Positions 45,280 to 54,883 of a stretch of 64,000 nucleotides of DNA are shown piece after piece. Position 1 is the stretch's first letter. Every line of letters starts with the position of its first letter. The DNA comes from Bacteroides sp. (GTDB lineage Bacteria; Bacteroidota; Bacteroidia; Bacteroidales; Muribaculaceae): assembly GCA_014802265.1 (NCBI GenBank), contig JAAVCP010000022.1, positions 1 to 64,000 on the forward strand. Direction: 5' to 3'. The notes beneath the pieces were generated by a model that worked only from the letters and a program-made list of their open reading frames with translations, was not told the origin of the DNA and ran no database searches. A program made the translations under genes and the position numbers.

Positions 45280-48200
45280 TCAGATTGCTTCAGCTTTCTC
45301 CATGCCGGAGAGGATTGATAGGGCTTCGGAGACATTGGAGATGCGGTTGATAAGGATTGAGCGGCGACCGTTTACATCTCGTATCTCACATCGCATCGGA
45401 TCTTTCTGAAGATAAGATAGCACTTTGCCGAAAGCCGGACTCTGGTAATATGCCTTATTGTCGTCACCTACAAAGTAGAGGCGCATCTTTCCCCCTTTCA
45501 AGGCGAGACGCTCTATGCCGAGGCGACGTGCTGCCATTCTCAACGGCACTACCTTTATAAGTTCCTCAGATATTTCCGGGATAGCCCCGAAGCGGTCGCG
45601 CAGATGATTCCGGAATGCCTCAATCTGTTGCGCACTCTCCATATTGTCGAGTTGCTGATATAGCGATATGCGCTCACTTTCCTGCGGCACATAATCGGGC
45701 GGCAGACGAAGCTCAAGATCACTCTCAATGGTGCAGTCTGCCACAAATTCTTCTTCTTTCCCGGCAGTCAGTTCATCAAATTCCTCTGCAAACTCCTCGG
45801 TTTTCAATTCAAGCACCGACTCCTTAAGAATCTTCTGATAAGCCTCATAGCCGAGATCGGCAATAAAACCGCTTTGTTCTGCTCCGAGCAAGTTGCCTGC
45901 TCCGCGAATGTCAAGGTCTTGCATTGCTATATGGATTCCGCTGCCTAAATCGCTGAAATTTTCTATTGCCTGCAAGCGTCGCCGTGCTACCGGTGACAAC
46001 GGGTTTCCCGGCGGAACAAGGAGATAACAGAATGCTTTCTTATTGTTGCGCCCTACACGCCCGCGAAGCTGATGCAGCTCGCTGAGCCCGAAGTTTTGGG
46101 CATTGTTAATAAGAATGGTGTTAACGTTTGGCATGTCAATACCGTTTTCCACAATGGTGGTGGAGAGAAGCACGTCGTAATCATGGGCAGCAAAATCTAA
46201 TATTGCCTTCTCCAATTTTTCAGGAGGCATCTGCCCGTGTGCAGTCACGATGCGTATGCCTGGTATAAGGCGGCGCAACGTGTTTTCAATCGTGGCAAGA
46301 TTCTCGATGCGGTTAGATATGAAGAAAATCTGACCGTTACGGCTAAGTTCAAAATTGACAGCTTCCTTAATTACATCGTCATCAAAAGTAGAGACATTGG
46401 TGACGATAGGCTGGCGATTGGCAGGAGGAGTATTCAGGGAAGAGAGGTCACGGGCACCCATAAGAGAGAACTGCAAGGTACGTGGGATTGGGGTGGCACT
46501 CATCGTGAGGGTGTCAACATTCACCTTCAGTTGTTTGAGTTTCTCTTTTACAGCCACACCGAATTTCTGTTCCTCATCAACAATCAGCAGCCCCAAATCT
46601 TTAAATTTCACACCTTTCCCTACCAACTTATGAGTACCGATAAGAATATCTACCTTACCGTCGGCAAGATCAGCAAGAATCTGTTTTACCTCTTTAGGTT
46701 TCTTGGCACGTGAAATAAATTCTACTCTTACAGGGAGGTCTTTGAGTCGCTCGGAGAAAGTATGGTAATGCTGCATGGCAAGCACTGTTGTCGGTACGAG
46801 CACTGCTGTCTGTTTACTGTCAGCCGCCGCTTTGAAAGCAGCCCGAATTGCAATTTCCGTCTTGCCGAAACCCACATCTCCACATATAAGACGATCCATC
46901 GGACGTGCCGATTCCATGTCTGCCTTCACGTCTTGGGTAGCTTTAAGCTGGTCAGGCGTGTCTTCATAAATAAAGCTTGCCTCTAATTCATGCTGAAGAT
47001 ATGAATCGGGGGCATAGGAATAACCCTTCTCCTGCCGGCGTGCGGCATAGAGCTTTATAAGGTCACGGGCAATATCTTTAAGTTTGGTCTTTGTCTTCTC
47101 CTTTAGCCTTTCCCATGCTCCTGAGCCAAGTTTACTGATTTTCGGGGGTACACCCTCTTTGCCACGATATTTTGATAACTTATGGAGGGCATGAATGCTT
47201 ACCAGCACTATATCGTCATGCTGGAACAGGAGTTTAATCATCTCTTGCGGATGACCGTTGACATCAGTCTTTACCAGACCTCCGAATTTGGCAATGCCGT
47301 GGTCGATATGCACAATGTAATCTCCAGCCTCAATTTGCTGAAGTTCTTTAAGGGAGAGGGCGAGTTTACCACTTCGTGCACGGTCACTCTTTAAATTATA
47401 CTTGTGGAAACGGTCAAAAATCTGATGGTCGGTGAAGAAGCAGAGTTTATTTTCATGGTCAACAAATCCTTCATGAATCGTGCGGTCAACAGGTGTGAAC
47501 TTAATTTTGTCGCCACGGTCTTCAAATATGGCTTTGAGGCGCTCATTCTGGAAAGGTGTGTCACTGAGCACGAGAATCTGATAGCCGTCGTTAATAAATT
47601 TGGTGAAAGAATCGGCTATGAGATTAAAATTTTTGTGATAGATGGTCTGCAGGGAGCAATTGAAAGAGATGGTAGCATCAGCCACAAAGGTAGATGCTAC
47701 ATCGGCAGCTCCCCCAAACTCTATCTGTTTCATCTTGTCAAGTTTTGTGGCAGTAGCCGCATAGTTTATCCGTTTCTCAAGAGCTTTCGCGTCACCTTCC
47801 CCCGTGACAGACACTGCGTCGGAAAGGGTTTCCTCACAGATAGCTCTCAGTCGGGTGTCAAGCCATTGAAACGATTGGCATATAACCACTGTGGAGGAAT
47901 CGGCAAACTCAAATAGACTCACCCCGCCGTCAGCAGAATCATCAGCACCCGAGGGGATTATTGATACACTGTCAAGTCTCTTTTCCGAAAGCTGTGTCTC
48001 GACGTTAAACACACGTATTGAGTCGATCTCATCATCAAAGAAGTCGATGCGATAGGGTAGTTCCCCGGAGAAGGAATACACGTCAAGGATAGAGCCTCTG
48101 ACGGCAAACTGCCCGGGTTCATACACATAGTCAACTTCCTTAAATTCCAATTCACGCAGTCGGATTCTGACATCCCCCATCAGTTTTCTACCTCCCACTT

Positions 48201-48636
48201 TCAATTGAAGAGTGTTTTGGGATAGCTTTTCAGGCGCGGGCACTTTCTCCGCCAGTGCTTCCGGACATGTCACCACCCAAATGGGGTGGTCTTTCTTCTT
48301 CCATCTGTCGAGAGTCTCGGTGCGCAAAATCATAGATGGAGGATCCGGCTGACCATATTTGATGTCGCGTCGGAAACCGCTGGGAAAAATGGCTACCTTA
48401 TCTTCCCCTGCAATCTGACAGAGGTCATGATATATGTACCCGGCAGCATCAATGTCGTCGGCTACGATAAGATAAGGGGTTTGTCGGGGTTCCAGACCGG
48501 CGAACAACATAGCCGGTGCACTTCCCTTTAATCCTGTGAGGGCAATATGTTGCGCCTTTTTGTCACTGATAAGATTCTCAAGGGCATTACACCGCGCTGT
48601 GGTGGCGAAAAGTTTGTCAGCTTCCTGTATTTTCAC
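45280..48636 (-). CDS. mfd: Transcription-repair coupling factor Mfd
   Basis: An 1118-aa Mfd protein, which removes stalled RNA polymerase and recruits UvrA for nucleotide-excision repair. The N-terminal UvrB-like part includes YEPGQFAVRGSILDVYSF. The RNA-polymerase-binding domain follows (QQIEAGDYIVHIDHGIAKFGGL), then a RecG-like motor with Walker A GDVGFGKTE, DEEQ, TMSATPIPRTL and QLRGRVGR, and a C-terminal TRCF domain. The length is typical. It begins 7 nt after the S41 protease stop. Confidence 0.97.
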   Translation of the reverse strand: MKIQEADKLFATTARCNALENLISDKKAQHIALTGLKGSAPAMLFAGLEPRQTPYLIVADDIDAAGYIYHDLCQIAGEDKVAIFPSGFRRDIKYGQPDPPSMILRTETLDRWKKKDHPIWVVTCPEALAEKVPAPEKLSQNTLQLKVGGRKLMGDVRIRLRELEFKEVDYVYEPGQFAVRGSILDVYSFSGELPYRIDFFDDEIDSIRVFNVETQLSEKRLDSVSIIPSGADDSADGGVSLFEFADSSTVVICQSFQWLDTRLRAICEETLSDAVSVTGEGDAKALEKRINYAATATKLDKMKQIEFGGAADVASTFVADATISFNCSLQTIYHKNFNLIADSFTKFINDGYQILVLSDTPFQNERLKAIFEDRGDKIKFTPVDRTIHEGFVDHENKLCFFTDHQIFDRFHKYNLKSDRARSGKLALSLKELQQIEAGDYIVHIDHGIAKFGGLVKTDVNGHPQEMIKLLFQHDDIVLVSIHALHKLSKYRGKEGVPPKISKLGSGAWERLKEKTKTKLKDIARDLIKLYAARRQEKGYSYAPDSYLQHELEASFIYEDTPDQLKATQDVKADMESARPMDRLICGDVGFGKTEIAIRAAFKAAADSKQTAVLVPTTVLAMQHYHTFSERLKDLPVRVEFISRAKKPKEVKQILADLADGKVDILIGTHKLVGKGVKFKDLGLLIVDEEQKFGVAVKEKLKQLKVNVDTLTMSATPIPRTLQFSLMGARDLSSLNTPPANRQPIVTNVSTFDDDVIKEAVNFELSRNGQIFFISNRIENLATIENTLRRLIPGIRIVTAHGQMPPEKLEKAILDFAAHDYDVLLSTTIVENGIDMPNVNTILINNAQNFGLSELHQLRGRVGRNNKKAFCYLLVPPGNPLSPVARRRLQAIENFSDLGSGIHIAMQDLDIRGAGNLLGAEQSGFIADLGYEAYQKILKESVLELKTEEFAEEFDELTAGKEEEFVADCTIESDLELRLPPDYVPQESERISLYQQLDNMESAQQIEAFRNHLRDRFGAIPEISEELIKVVPLRMAARRLGIERLALKGGKMRLYFVGDDNKAYYQSPAFGKVLSYLQKDPMRCEIRDVNGRRSILINRISNVSEALSILSGMEKAEAI

Positions 48637-48643
48637 GTTGGCA

Positions 48644-50335
48644 TTATTTATTTTTATCCGGGGTCAGTCCAAGAGTCTTATTAAGCTCCTCCTTGTCGGA
48701 AAGAATTTCGATTGCCTTTTTCAAAGCCTCGTCATTTTTGAGTTCTTGAATTATACGTCCCTTATCGAAATAATATCGGCTTGCTATCTCTGCACCGAGA
48801 TATTCGGTTATGTCTTTACGCTTGGTCTCCAGATCACGGTCAAGATTTTGTGCCAGAAGAGGCGTAAGGGCATCAAGGGCAGCAGTGGTTTCCTCATTGA
48901 GATAGCCCTCATTCTCAGCGGTCTCACGAAGCTGCTTCATTATTTCTTCCAGCACCTTATCATATTTCAGTTTCTCCGGGTCGATACTGTTTTTGAAATC
49001 GGCATATATTTCGTCAGTCACCTCAAAATCCCATGCAGAGGGGATTTGGGTGTGGGTATTAGCATATTTGTTGGCGAAATCAAAGATCCAGTTGTCGCGC
49101 ACAAGATTATAGGTTATGTGGCTGAATTTACCCCAGTCGATGTCGAAGTCAGGCTTAAGTCCACCACCATCGCGCACCTCGCGTCCGTGGAGAGTTTTGT
49201 AGACATTTGTGAGAGAATCAGGGGTGCGTGCCACAGAGCCGTCAGAATTTCTATGGGAATAGTCGAGTGCCTGAATCAAACGCCCGGAGGGTATATAATA
49301 TTTTGCCACAGTCACCTTAAGTAATCCTTCATAAGGAAGTTGGAGAGTGTTCTGCACCAATCCTTTGCCGAAACTCCGTGAGCCGATGAGCACAGCGCGG
49401 TCAAGATCCTGCAGGGCACCGGCTGTGATTTCTGAGGCGGAAGCAGACCCACCGTCTATAAGGACGGCAAGAGGTATGTCCGGAAATATCGGAGTCTTTG
49501 TTGTCTTATATATTTTTTCAGTGGAAGCATCACGTCCTTTCGTGCGGAGCACCTCCGTGCCTTTCGGCACAAAGTTGCCTACGATGTCAACAGCCTGTTC
49601 CAAGAGACCACCACCGTTACCACGCAGATCAAGCACAATCTTGTTGACATTTGGGTTAGCCTTAAAAGCCTCCAAAGCTTCTCTCACGTCTTTACCACTT
49701 TGCTGAATGAACGAAGTGAGACGGATATATCCTGTGTTGCCGTCGATTACATCCCAATAGGGCACTGCCGGCTCACTGAGCTTCTCGCGTATCATATCGA
49801 ATGTGAGAATAGAGTCGGTGACATGAGGACGGTTGACAGTTACGGTAACAGGGGTGCCAAGTTTTCCGCGCAGATATTTTGTCACCTCCGAAGATTTCAT
49901 CTTAGAGGTGTCAACCGTATCAACACGTATAATCCAGTCACCGCTTCTCAGCCCGGCTTTGGCAGCCGGTGCCCCTTCCATGGGATTTGATATGTAAGTA
50001 GAGCCATTTCTTTCCAAAAGGAAGCTTCCGATTCCGGCATAGTCAAATTCGCCTGTGGTCATTCTCATGAGGTCAGCCCTTTCGTCAGAGTCATAATACT
50101 CCGTGTAGGGGTCGATTGTAGAGGTAAGAGCAGAGATGGCAGCCTCGAAAGCCTCTTTGGGACGTATAGTGTCAACATAGTTCATTTCCAGCTCCTTTAC
50201 GATGGCGTTGAAGGTGGTGAGATTACGGTTGATGGCGGCATCGTGGCTTGACGAGGGCTGCTGTTGGGCATTGATAACCCCATTGCCGGCAATCACCGGC
50301 AATGCTATGGCGAGGATATGGTGTAGAATTTTCAT
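48644..50335 (-). CDS. S41-family C-terminal processing peptidase
   Basis: A 563-aa exported Ctp/Prc-type serine protease. It has a signal sequence (MKILHHILAIALPVIAG), a PDZ domain around GIGSFLLERNGSTYISNPMEGAPAAKAGL, and the catalytic core with VLDLRGNGGGLLEQAVD, LIDGGSASASEI (nucleophile Ser) and SFGKGLVQ (catalytic Lys). These periplasmic enzymes trim C-termini of envelope proteins. The long C-terminal helical region (residues 420-560) is an extension common in Bacteroidetes. It is 47 nt after nadB and 7 nt before mfd. Confidence 0.93.
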   Translation of the reverse strand: MKILHHILAIALPVIAGNGVINAQQQPSSSHDAAINRNLTTFNAIVKELEMNYVDTIRPKEAFEAAISALTSTIDPYTEYYDSDERADLMRMTTGEFDYAGIGSFLLERNGSTYISNPMEGAPAAKAGLRSGDWIIRVDTVDTSKMKSSEVTKYLRGKLGTPVTVTVNRPHVTDSILTFDMIREKLSEPAVPYWDVIDGNTGYIRLTSFIQQSGKDVREALEAFKANPNVNKIVLDLRGNGGGLLEQAVDIVGNFVPKGTEVLRTKGRDASTEKIYKTTKTPIFPDIPLAVLIDGGSASASEITAGALQDLDRAVLIGSRSFGKGLVQNTLQLPYEGLLKVTVAKYYIPSGRLIQALDYSHRNSDGSVARTPDSLTNVYKTLHGREVRDGGGLKPDFDIDWGKFSHITYNLVRDNWIFDFANKYANTHTQIPSAWDFEVTDEIYADFKNSIDPEKLKYDKVLEEIMKQLRETAENEGYLNEETTAALDALTPLLAQNLDRDLETKRKDITEYLGAEIASRYYFDKGRIIQELKNDEALKKAIEILSDKEELNKTLGLTPDKNK

Positions 50336-50382
50336 AAAATTTTTTCTTATAGTTATATTAACGCAACGCCCCCATCAAGTGT

Positions 50383-51978
50383 TTATGATTGCGGCTGGGA
50401 GACATCGACTTTGGTCTTCGGAGGATAGTCAACAGTGAAATGTAGTCCGCGACTCTCTTTTCTCTCACGCGCCTGGCGCATTATGAGATATGCCACGTTG
50501 ATTATGTTACGCAGTTCGCAGAGTTCGCGGCTTGGCTTACTTACCTTAAACAGTTTTTCAGTCTCCTCATATAAAATATCAAGTCGGTTCCAGGCACGAT
50601 CAAGTCGCAGGTCGCTGCGTACTATGCCGACGTAATATCCCATAATCTGGTTCACCTCTTTTGCTGACTGGGTGATTAACACCATCTCTTCCGGATGAGC
50701 TGTCCCCTCGTCATTCCATTCAGGCACATCAGTGCGCCAGTCATATCCTTTGATAGCTTCCAGGGCATGTTTTGCGGCTGCATCAGCATAAACCACTGCC
50801 TCAATCAGTGAGTTGCTGGCAAGGCGGTTTCCGCCATGCAGCCCTGTGCAGCTGCATTCGCCGATTGCATAAAGACGTTTTATCGAGGATTCACCATTTA
50901 GGTCAACCTTTATGCCGCCGCAAAGATAGTGGGCAGCCGGGGCTACCGGAATCATATCCTTTGTGATGTCAATGCCGAGCGACAGACATTTCTCATAGAT
51001 ATTGGGGAAATGATGTTTTGTTTCTTCCGGGTCCTTATGGGTCATGTCGAGATACACATGGTCATTGCCATGCAGTTTCATTTCAGAGTCTATGGCACGC
51101 GCCACTATGTCGCGGGGTGCGAGTGACAGGCGTGGATCATATTTGTGCATGAATTCCTCACCGTCGAGGTTGCGTAACACAGCCCCGTATCCGCGCATTG
51201 CCTCTGTTATTAGGAACGAAGGGCGGTCACCGGGGTGATATAGCGCGGTAGGGTGAAATTGAATGAATTCCATGTCTTTCACTGTACCTTTGGCACGGTA
51301 GACCATAGCTATGCCATCGCCGGTTGCGGTCAGGGGGTTGGTAGTGGTAGTATAGACGGCACCAACGCCGCCGGTTGCCATCACTGTTACTTTTGCAAGG
51401 AAAGTATCGGTCTCACCGGTTAGTTCGTTGAGTATATACGCCCCGTAGCAGGTAATGTCGGAGGTACGCCGAGTCACTATCTTTCCGAGATGGTGTTGAG
51501 TGATTATTTCCAGTGCGAAGTGATAGTCAAAGATGTCAATATTGGGGTGACTTTTGACTCTTTCCATGAGTCCGCGCTGAATCTCAGCACCGGTGTTGTC
51601 AGCATGATGGAGAATGCGGAACTCACAGTGACCTCCCTCACGGTGTAGGTCGAATGAGCCGTCTTCTTTCTTGTCGAAGTTTACACCCCAGCCCACTAAT
51701 TCCTGAATTTGGGAGGGAGCGTTTCTCACCACTTTTTCCACGGCATCTCTGTCGGAGAGCCAGTCACCGGCAATCATTGTGTCGTTGATATGTTTGTCGA
51801 AATCATCTACTTCGAGGTTTGTCACACTTGCCACACCTCCCTGAGCGAGGGCTGTGTTTGCCTCTTCGAGAGTAGACTTGCAGATTATCGCCACTTTCCC
51901 TTTTGACGCCACTTTCAGGGCAAAGCTCATTCCGGCTATACCTGAGCCGATAACGAGATAATCGTATCTATATACCAT
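50383..51978 (-). CDS. nadB: L-aspartate oxidase
   Basis: A 531-aa FAD enzyme that oxidises L-aspartate to iminoaspartate in de novo NAD synthesis. The dinucleotide-binding motif is VIGSGIAGMSFALKVA near the N-terminus. Other motifs are ALAQGGVAS, REGGHCEFRILHHADNTG, VMATGGVGAVY, EFIQFHPTALYHPG and GECSCTGLHGGNRLASNSLIEA. nadA and nadC are not in the window. It is the first gene of the minus-strand series, with a TAACTTTG box 88 nt upstream (52066-52073). Confidence 0.96.
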   Translation of the reverse strand: MVYRYDYLVIGSGIAGMSFALKVASKGKVAIICKSTLEEANTALAQGGVASVTNLEVDDFDKHINDTMIAGDWLSDRDAVEKVVRNAPSQIQELVGWGVNFDKKEDGSFDLHREGGHCEFRILHHADNTGAEIQRGLMERVKSHPNIDIFDYHFALEIITQHHLGKIVTRRTSDITCYGAYILNELTGETDTFLAKVTVMATGGVGAVYTTTTNPLTATGDGIAMVYRAKGTVKDMEFIQFHPTALYHPGDRPSFLITEAMRGYGAVLRNLDGEEFMHKYDPRLSLAPRDIVARAIDSEMKLHGNDHVYLDMTHKDPEETKHHFPNIYEKCLSLGIDITKDMIPVAPAAHYLCGGIKVDLNGESSIKRLYAIGECSCTGLHGGNRLASNSLIEAVVYADAAAKHALEAIKGYDWRTDVPEWNDEGTAHPEEMVLITQSAKEVNQIMGYYVGIVRSDLRLDRAWNRLDILYEETEKLFKVSKPSRELCELRNIINVAYLIMRQARERKESRGLHFTVDYPPKTKVDVSQPQS

Positions 51979-52065
51979 ATTTTGAAGACAAAATCATTCA
52001 GATTAGTGCATAGAGGGGTGTATCATAACAAATAATCGATTATGGCATCTCCTCGTATTAATCAG

Positions 52066-52073
52066 CAAAGTTA
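52066..52073 (-). promoter_or_regulatory. -7 box upstream of nadB
   Basis: On the minus strand TAACTTTG, 88 nt before the ATG; no clear -33. Confidence 0.4.
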
Positions 52074-52145
52074 CAAAAAAAATGCCAATCTACTTGTAAC
52101 TAATTGCTAAAAAAGATAAAAACTATCGTGTATTAGGCAATCCCT

Positions 52146-52280
52146 TTAATTTCTTGGGTTAAGGATATAGCTTTTGCCTACCATTTGCTGTCTGGTAAGA
52201 ATCTTTATGATGTCTTTCTCAATATATGGGTGGATCCGGCTCATATAAATAGGACGGTTGATAACTTCGATAGTTTTCAT
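52146..52280 (-). pseudogene. N-terminal remnant of a DUF4143-type AAA ATPase
   Basis: A 44-codon frame on the minus strand reads MKTIEVINRPIYMSRIHPYI, then EKDIIKILTRQQMVGKSYIL and a stop. It matches the start of multi-copy Bacteroidales AAA ATPases (RxxYL..I.PFI.K..IKVLTGQRRVGKSYLL) including a degenerate Walker A whose first Gly is lost. The rest of the gene is missing. Assignment is from family knowledge. Confidence 0.6.
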
Positions 52281-52534
52281 TATAACGTAAACTTTTAGTT
52301 CAAGTCAAGAATAGGAGATAGCACCCATAGCATTTTCGTCTACTATACTCATTCGGTCGAGTACGGAAAGAAACGAATCATCAATACCTATTTGCCTTAG
52401 TGATTTGTGAAGAAGGTATATGCCATATCCGTCAGGGAAGGATCAAAAGTTTTACATTCAGTTCAAAACCTTAGAAATTTGGGATTGGAATGTTTTATAT
52501 CTATTATTGGGTTATTCTCGTTATGTAAATAAAA
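52281..52534. other. Rest of the nadB/metallophosphoesterase gap
   Basis: A minus-strand stretch between about 52304 and 52444 reads SFPDGYGIYLLHKSLRQIGI, then DDSFLSVLDRMSIVDENAMG before a stop. It looks protein-like but has no start and no family I know, so it is probably a second gene fragment. No promoter with both boxes was found before the gene at 52550. Confidence 0.35.
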
Positions 52535-52549
52535 TTGATATGTAATTGT

Positions 52550-53692
52550 ATGGCTTTTATTTTTGTAATATTAGGTATTATTCTCCTGATTCCGGACGCG
52601 TATATCGTATTCGGTGTATTGGGAAAGCATTCGTGGTGGGCTAAAGGATTGTTCCTATTACCGACCATTGCTTACTATGTTGTTTTACTACGGGTGTTTA
52701 TGTCAGGAGACATTCGTCAGTCGATGCTTAACCTATTGTTCTGGCTAACGTTGTGTATTGTCTTCCCGACGGTCATATTTGCAGTGATATCACTTATTGG
52801 GAAGGGAATTGGGTTATTCTGGCATTCTGCTCCGTTCTTTTTCAATATTGTCGCTTTGTGCGCGGGCGCATTATGGCTTGCCATGTCGCTGTATGGCATA
52901 GTGGTGGGATGGAAAAAGGTGACTGTAGAGAATGTTGAGATAAGGTCACCCAAAATACCTCAATCCTTCGACGGGTATAAGATTGTGCAGTTGTCAGATT
53001 TTCATATCGGCACTTATGCCTCTTCCCCCTCAACTGTAAAAAGAATAGTTGAGCAAGTAAATGCACTGGCTCCCGATTTGATATTGTTTACAGGAGACTT
53101 TGTTAACAGTTCAGCATCAGAGGTAGATGAATTTAAGAGTGTTCTGAGTCAACTCCATGCAAAAGATGGGATCTATTCGGTGCTTGGGAACCATGATTAT
53201 TGTCTCTATCGAGAGTATAAGGCTCCTGACACACCAGAAAAGCAACTTGTCAAACTCATTGCAAATGAGCACGAAATCGGATGGAAATTATTGAGAAATG
53301 AAGCAATCCAAATAGTACATGGCAACGACAGCATAGCCATTGTGGGTGTTGACAATGCCGGAAGCCGTATGTTTCCTGATAAGTCGGATTTATCAAAAGC
53401 GACCAAAGGGCTATCACCTGATGAATATAAGATTTTGCTTTCCCATGATCCGTCGCATTGGCGAAGGGAGGTGCTACCTTCATCTGATATTGATCTGATG
53501 CTTGCAGGTCATACACATGCCATGCAATTCAAGATAGGGAATTGGTCACCATCAAAATGGACTTATCCCGAATGGGGTGGTCTTTATCAGGAAGGGGATA
53601 GATTACTTTATGTAAGTACCGGTATTGGAGAAAACATAGCTTTCCGGTTCGGTGCATGGCCGCAGATCGTACAGATCACGCTGCAACCATAG
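52550..53692 (+). CDS. Membrane-anchored calcineurin-like metallophosphoesterase
   Basis: A 380-aa protein, start taken at the ATG at 52550 (MAFIFVILGIILLIPDAYIV) rather than an upstream TTG. It has four hydrophobic helices in the first 125 residues, then the metallophosphoesterase domain: QLSDFHIGT, LFTGDFVNS, VLGNHDYC, LLSHDP and LAGHTHAMQFKIG. The arrangement resembles YkuE/YaeI-type enzymes that act at the cytoplasmic membrane, some on lipid intermediates; the substrate is unknown. It is monocistronic with a strong terminator. Confidence 0.9.
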   Translation: MAFIFVILGIILLIPDAYIVFGVLGKHSWWAKGLFLLPTIAYYVVLLRVFMSGDIRQSMLNLLFWLTLCIVFPTVIFAVISLIGKGIGLFWHSAPFFFNIVALCAGALWLAMSLYGIVVGWKKVTVENVEIRSPKIPQSFDGYKIVQLSDFHIGTYASSPSTVKRIVEQVNALAPDLILFTGDFVNSSASEVDEFKSVLSQLHAKDGIYSVLGNHDYCLYREYKAPDTPEKQLVKLIANEHEIGWKLLRNEAIQIVHGNDSIAIVGVDNAGSRMFPDKSDLSKATKGLSPDEYKILLSHDPSHWRREVLPSSDIDLMLAGHTHAMQFKIGNWSPSKWTYPEWGGLYQEGDRLLYVSTGIGENIAFRFGAWPQIVQITLQP

Positions 53693-53713
53693 TCTTTGGG
53701 CTTTGGGAGTCAG

Positions 53714-53771
53714 TATATGACCACGTAATAACATAAATTCAGATATTTTTATGTTATTACGTGGTCATATA
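53714..53771. terminator. Bidirectional hairpin terminator
   Basis: A perfect 24-bp inverted repeat (53714-53737 and 53748-53771) between the convergent metallophosphoesterase and radical SAM genes. Confidence 0.85.
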
Positions 53772-53797
53772 TTTGATGATTCAGGATTATGTCAAAG

Positions 53798-54586
53798 TCA
53801 GTTGACTTGGACAGGGATGCCGGTGGCTTGTGCAATATGGGCACCGATGGCTTCAAGTTCGGGCTTTTCTACTTTTATAAGTTTTTCTTCAGGAGTTGAG
53901 CGGTCAAGGCTGTAAAGCATGATTTCGCGTGGCTGAATCTCTTTGTAAGCCTTAATTAGTGCCTCAACTTCTTCCGGAGTGGTGTTGTCAACTTTTTCCC
54001 CGGCATGCTCACCACGGAGCATCATTGTTTGGATAATGCCTGTGCCGGAGAATTGTTTCAGAGCTTCCACCACTTTCTCCACTGTAAATTCCTTTGAGGT
54101 GGGCTGATCGATGAGACGCATGGTGGGTTCGATTGCCGAGTCAAGTTTCAGTATATTGTTGTCCACTTTTTTCAGAGCTTCTGCCACACGGGGATTGAAG
54201 ATCCGGGTTGAGTTGGTGAGGACGGATACTTTTGCATCGGGATAGAACTCATCACGCAGGGCAATGGTGTTGTCGATTATTTCAGGGAAGTCAGGGTTGA
54301 GGGTTGGTTCGCCATTACCGGAGAATGTAATTACATCGAGCGGGTCACCGGCTTCTTTCATTGTGGAAAGTTTACGTCGTAAGTCTTCCCTTGCTTTATC
54401 ACGCAAAGGTAGTCCGGTAGTGCCGGGACCTTGTGAATTGTATCCTGCCTCACAATATATGCAGTCGAATGAGCATACTTTACCGTCGTTTGGACTTAGG
54501 TTTATACCTAATGACACACCGAGGCGGCGGCTATGGATTGGTCCGAATATCGTGGAGTGAAAGAGAACTGTCTGGTCTTTTGCCAT
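53798..54586 (-). CDS. Radical SAM protein
   Basis: A 262-aa radical SAM enzyme. The [4Fe-4S] cluster motif CSFDCIYC uses Cys38, Cys42 and Cys45. ITFSGNGEPTLNPDF is the SAM-binding GGE-like segment (here GNGE), followed by SVLTNSTR and KLDSA. No C-terminal SPASM-type cysteine cluster is seen. It resembles small radical SAM proteins of unassigned substrate often annotated near molybdenum-cofactor or tRNA-modification families; I would not choose one. It is alone on its strand. Confidence 0.88.
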   Translation of the reverse strand: MAKDQTVLFHSTIFGPIHSRRLGVSLGINLSPNDGKVCSFDCIYCEAGYNSQGPGTTGLPLRDKAREDLRRKLSTMKEAGDPLDVITFSGNGEPTLNPDFPEIIDNTIALRDEFYPDAKVSVLTNSTRIFNPRVAEALKKVDNNILKLDSAIEPTMRLIDQPTSKEFTVEKVVEALKQFSGTGIIQTMMLRGEHAGEKVDNTTPEEVEALIKAYKEIQPREIMLYSLDRSTPEEKLIKVEKPELEAIGAHIAQATGIPVQVN

Positions 54587-54766
54587 GTCAATCAGATTTA
54601 GGTTTTATTAGATAATAACGTATTTGGCGCGCTGTTTATTGGTTTCTAAATGTTTTCCATATAGAAACCTCTGTAATATGCACATATTTTACCCTACCAC
54701 CTTAAAATCTTTCAAGACCTCGGTATTAAAAATAGAAAGATTGTGTATCAAAAACCGTGGGTTCCA

Positions 54767-54796
54767 TCACAGAACACAAGAGAGCTTTAAGGCAAC
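54767..54796. repeat. Dispersed intergenic element, copy B
   Basis: CCGTGGGTTCCATCACAG then AACACAAGAGA, related to 28984-29012 (CCGTGGGTTC shared exactly, then TCAC.GAAC..AAGAG). Located just beyond a terminator hairpin. Confidence 0.35.
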
Positions 54797-54813
54797 CTTG
54801 AGATATATGACAG

Positions 54814-54852
54814 AGGGGATGTACCAAAATTCCGGATTTTGGTACATCCCCT
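54814..54852 (-). terminator. Hairpin terminator of the TlpA-like gene
   Basis: A perfect 17-bp inverted repeat (54814-54830 and 54836-54852) with a 5-nt loop, 31 nt beyond the stop. Confidence 0.8.
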
Positions 54853-54883
54853 ATTTATAAGATATCTTTAATTTTTGATATGT

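Noticed and set aside
48536..49324. 262-codon plus-strand frame opposite the S41 protease and mfd start
   Set aside because: It spans two real minus-strand genes and has no recognisable domain.
52535..52549. TTG start of the metallophosphoesterase
   Set aside because: An ATG five codons later begins the hydrophobic anchor; TTG starts are rare here.
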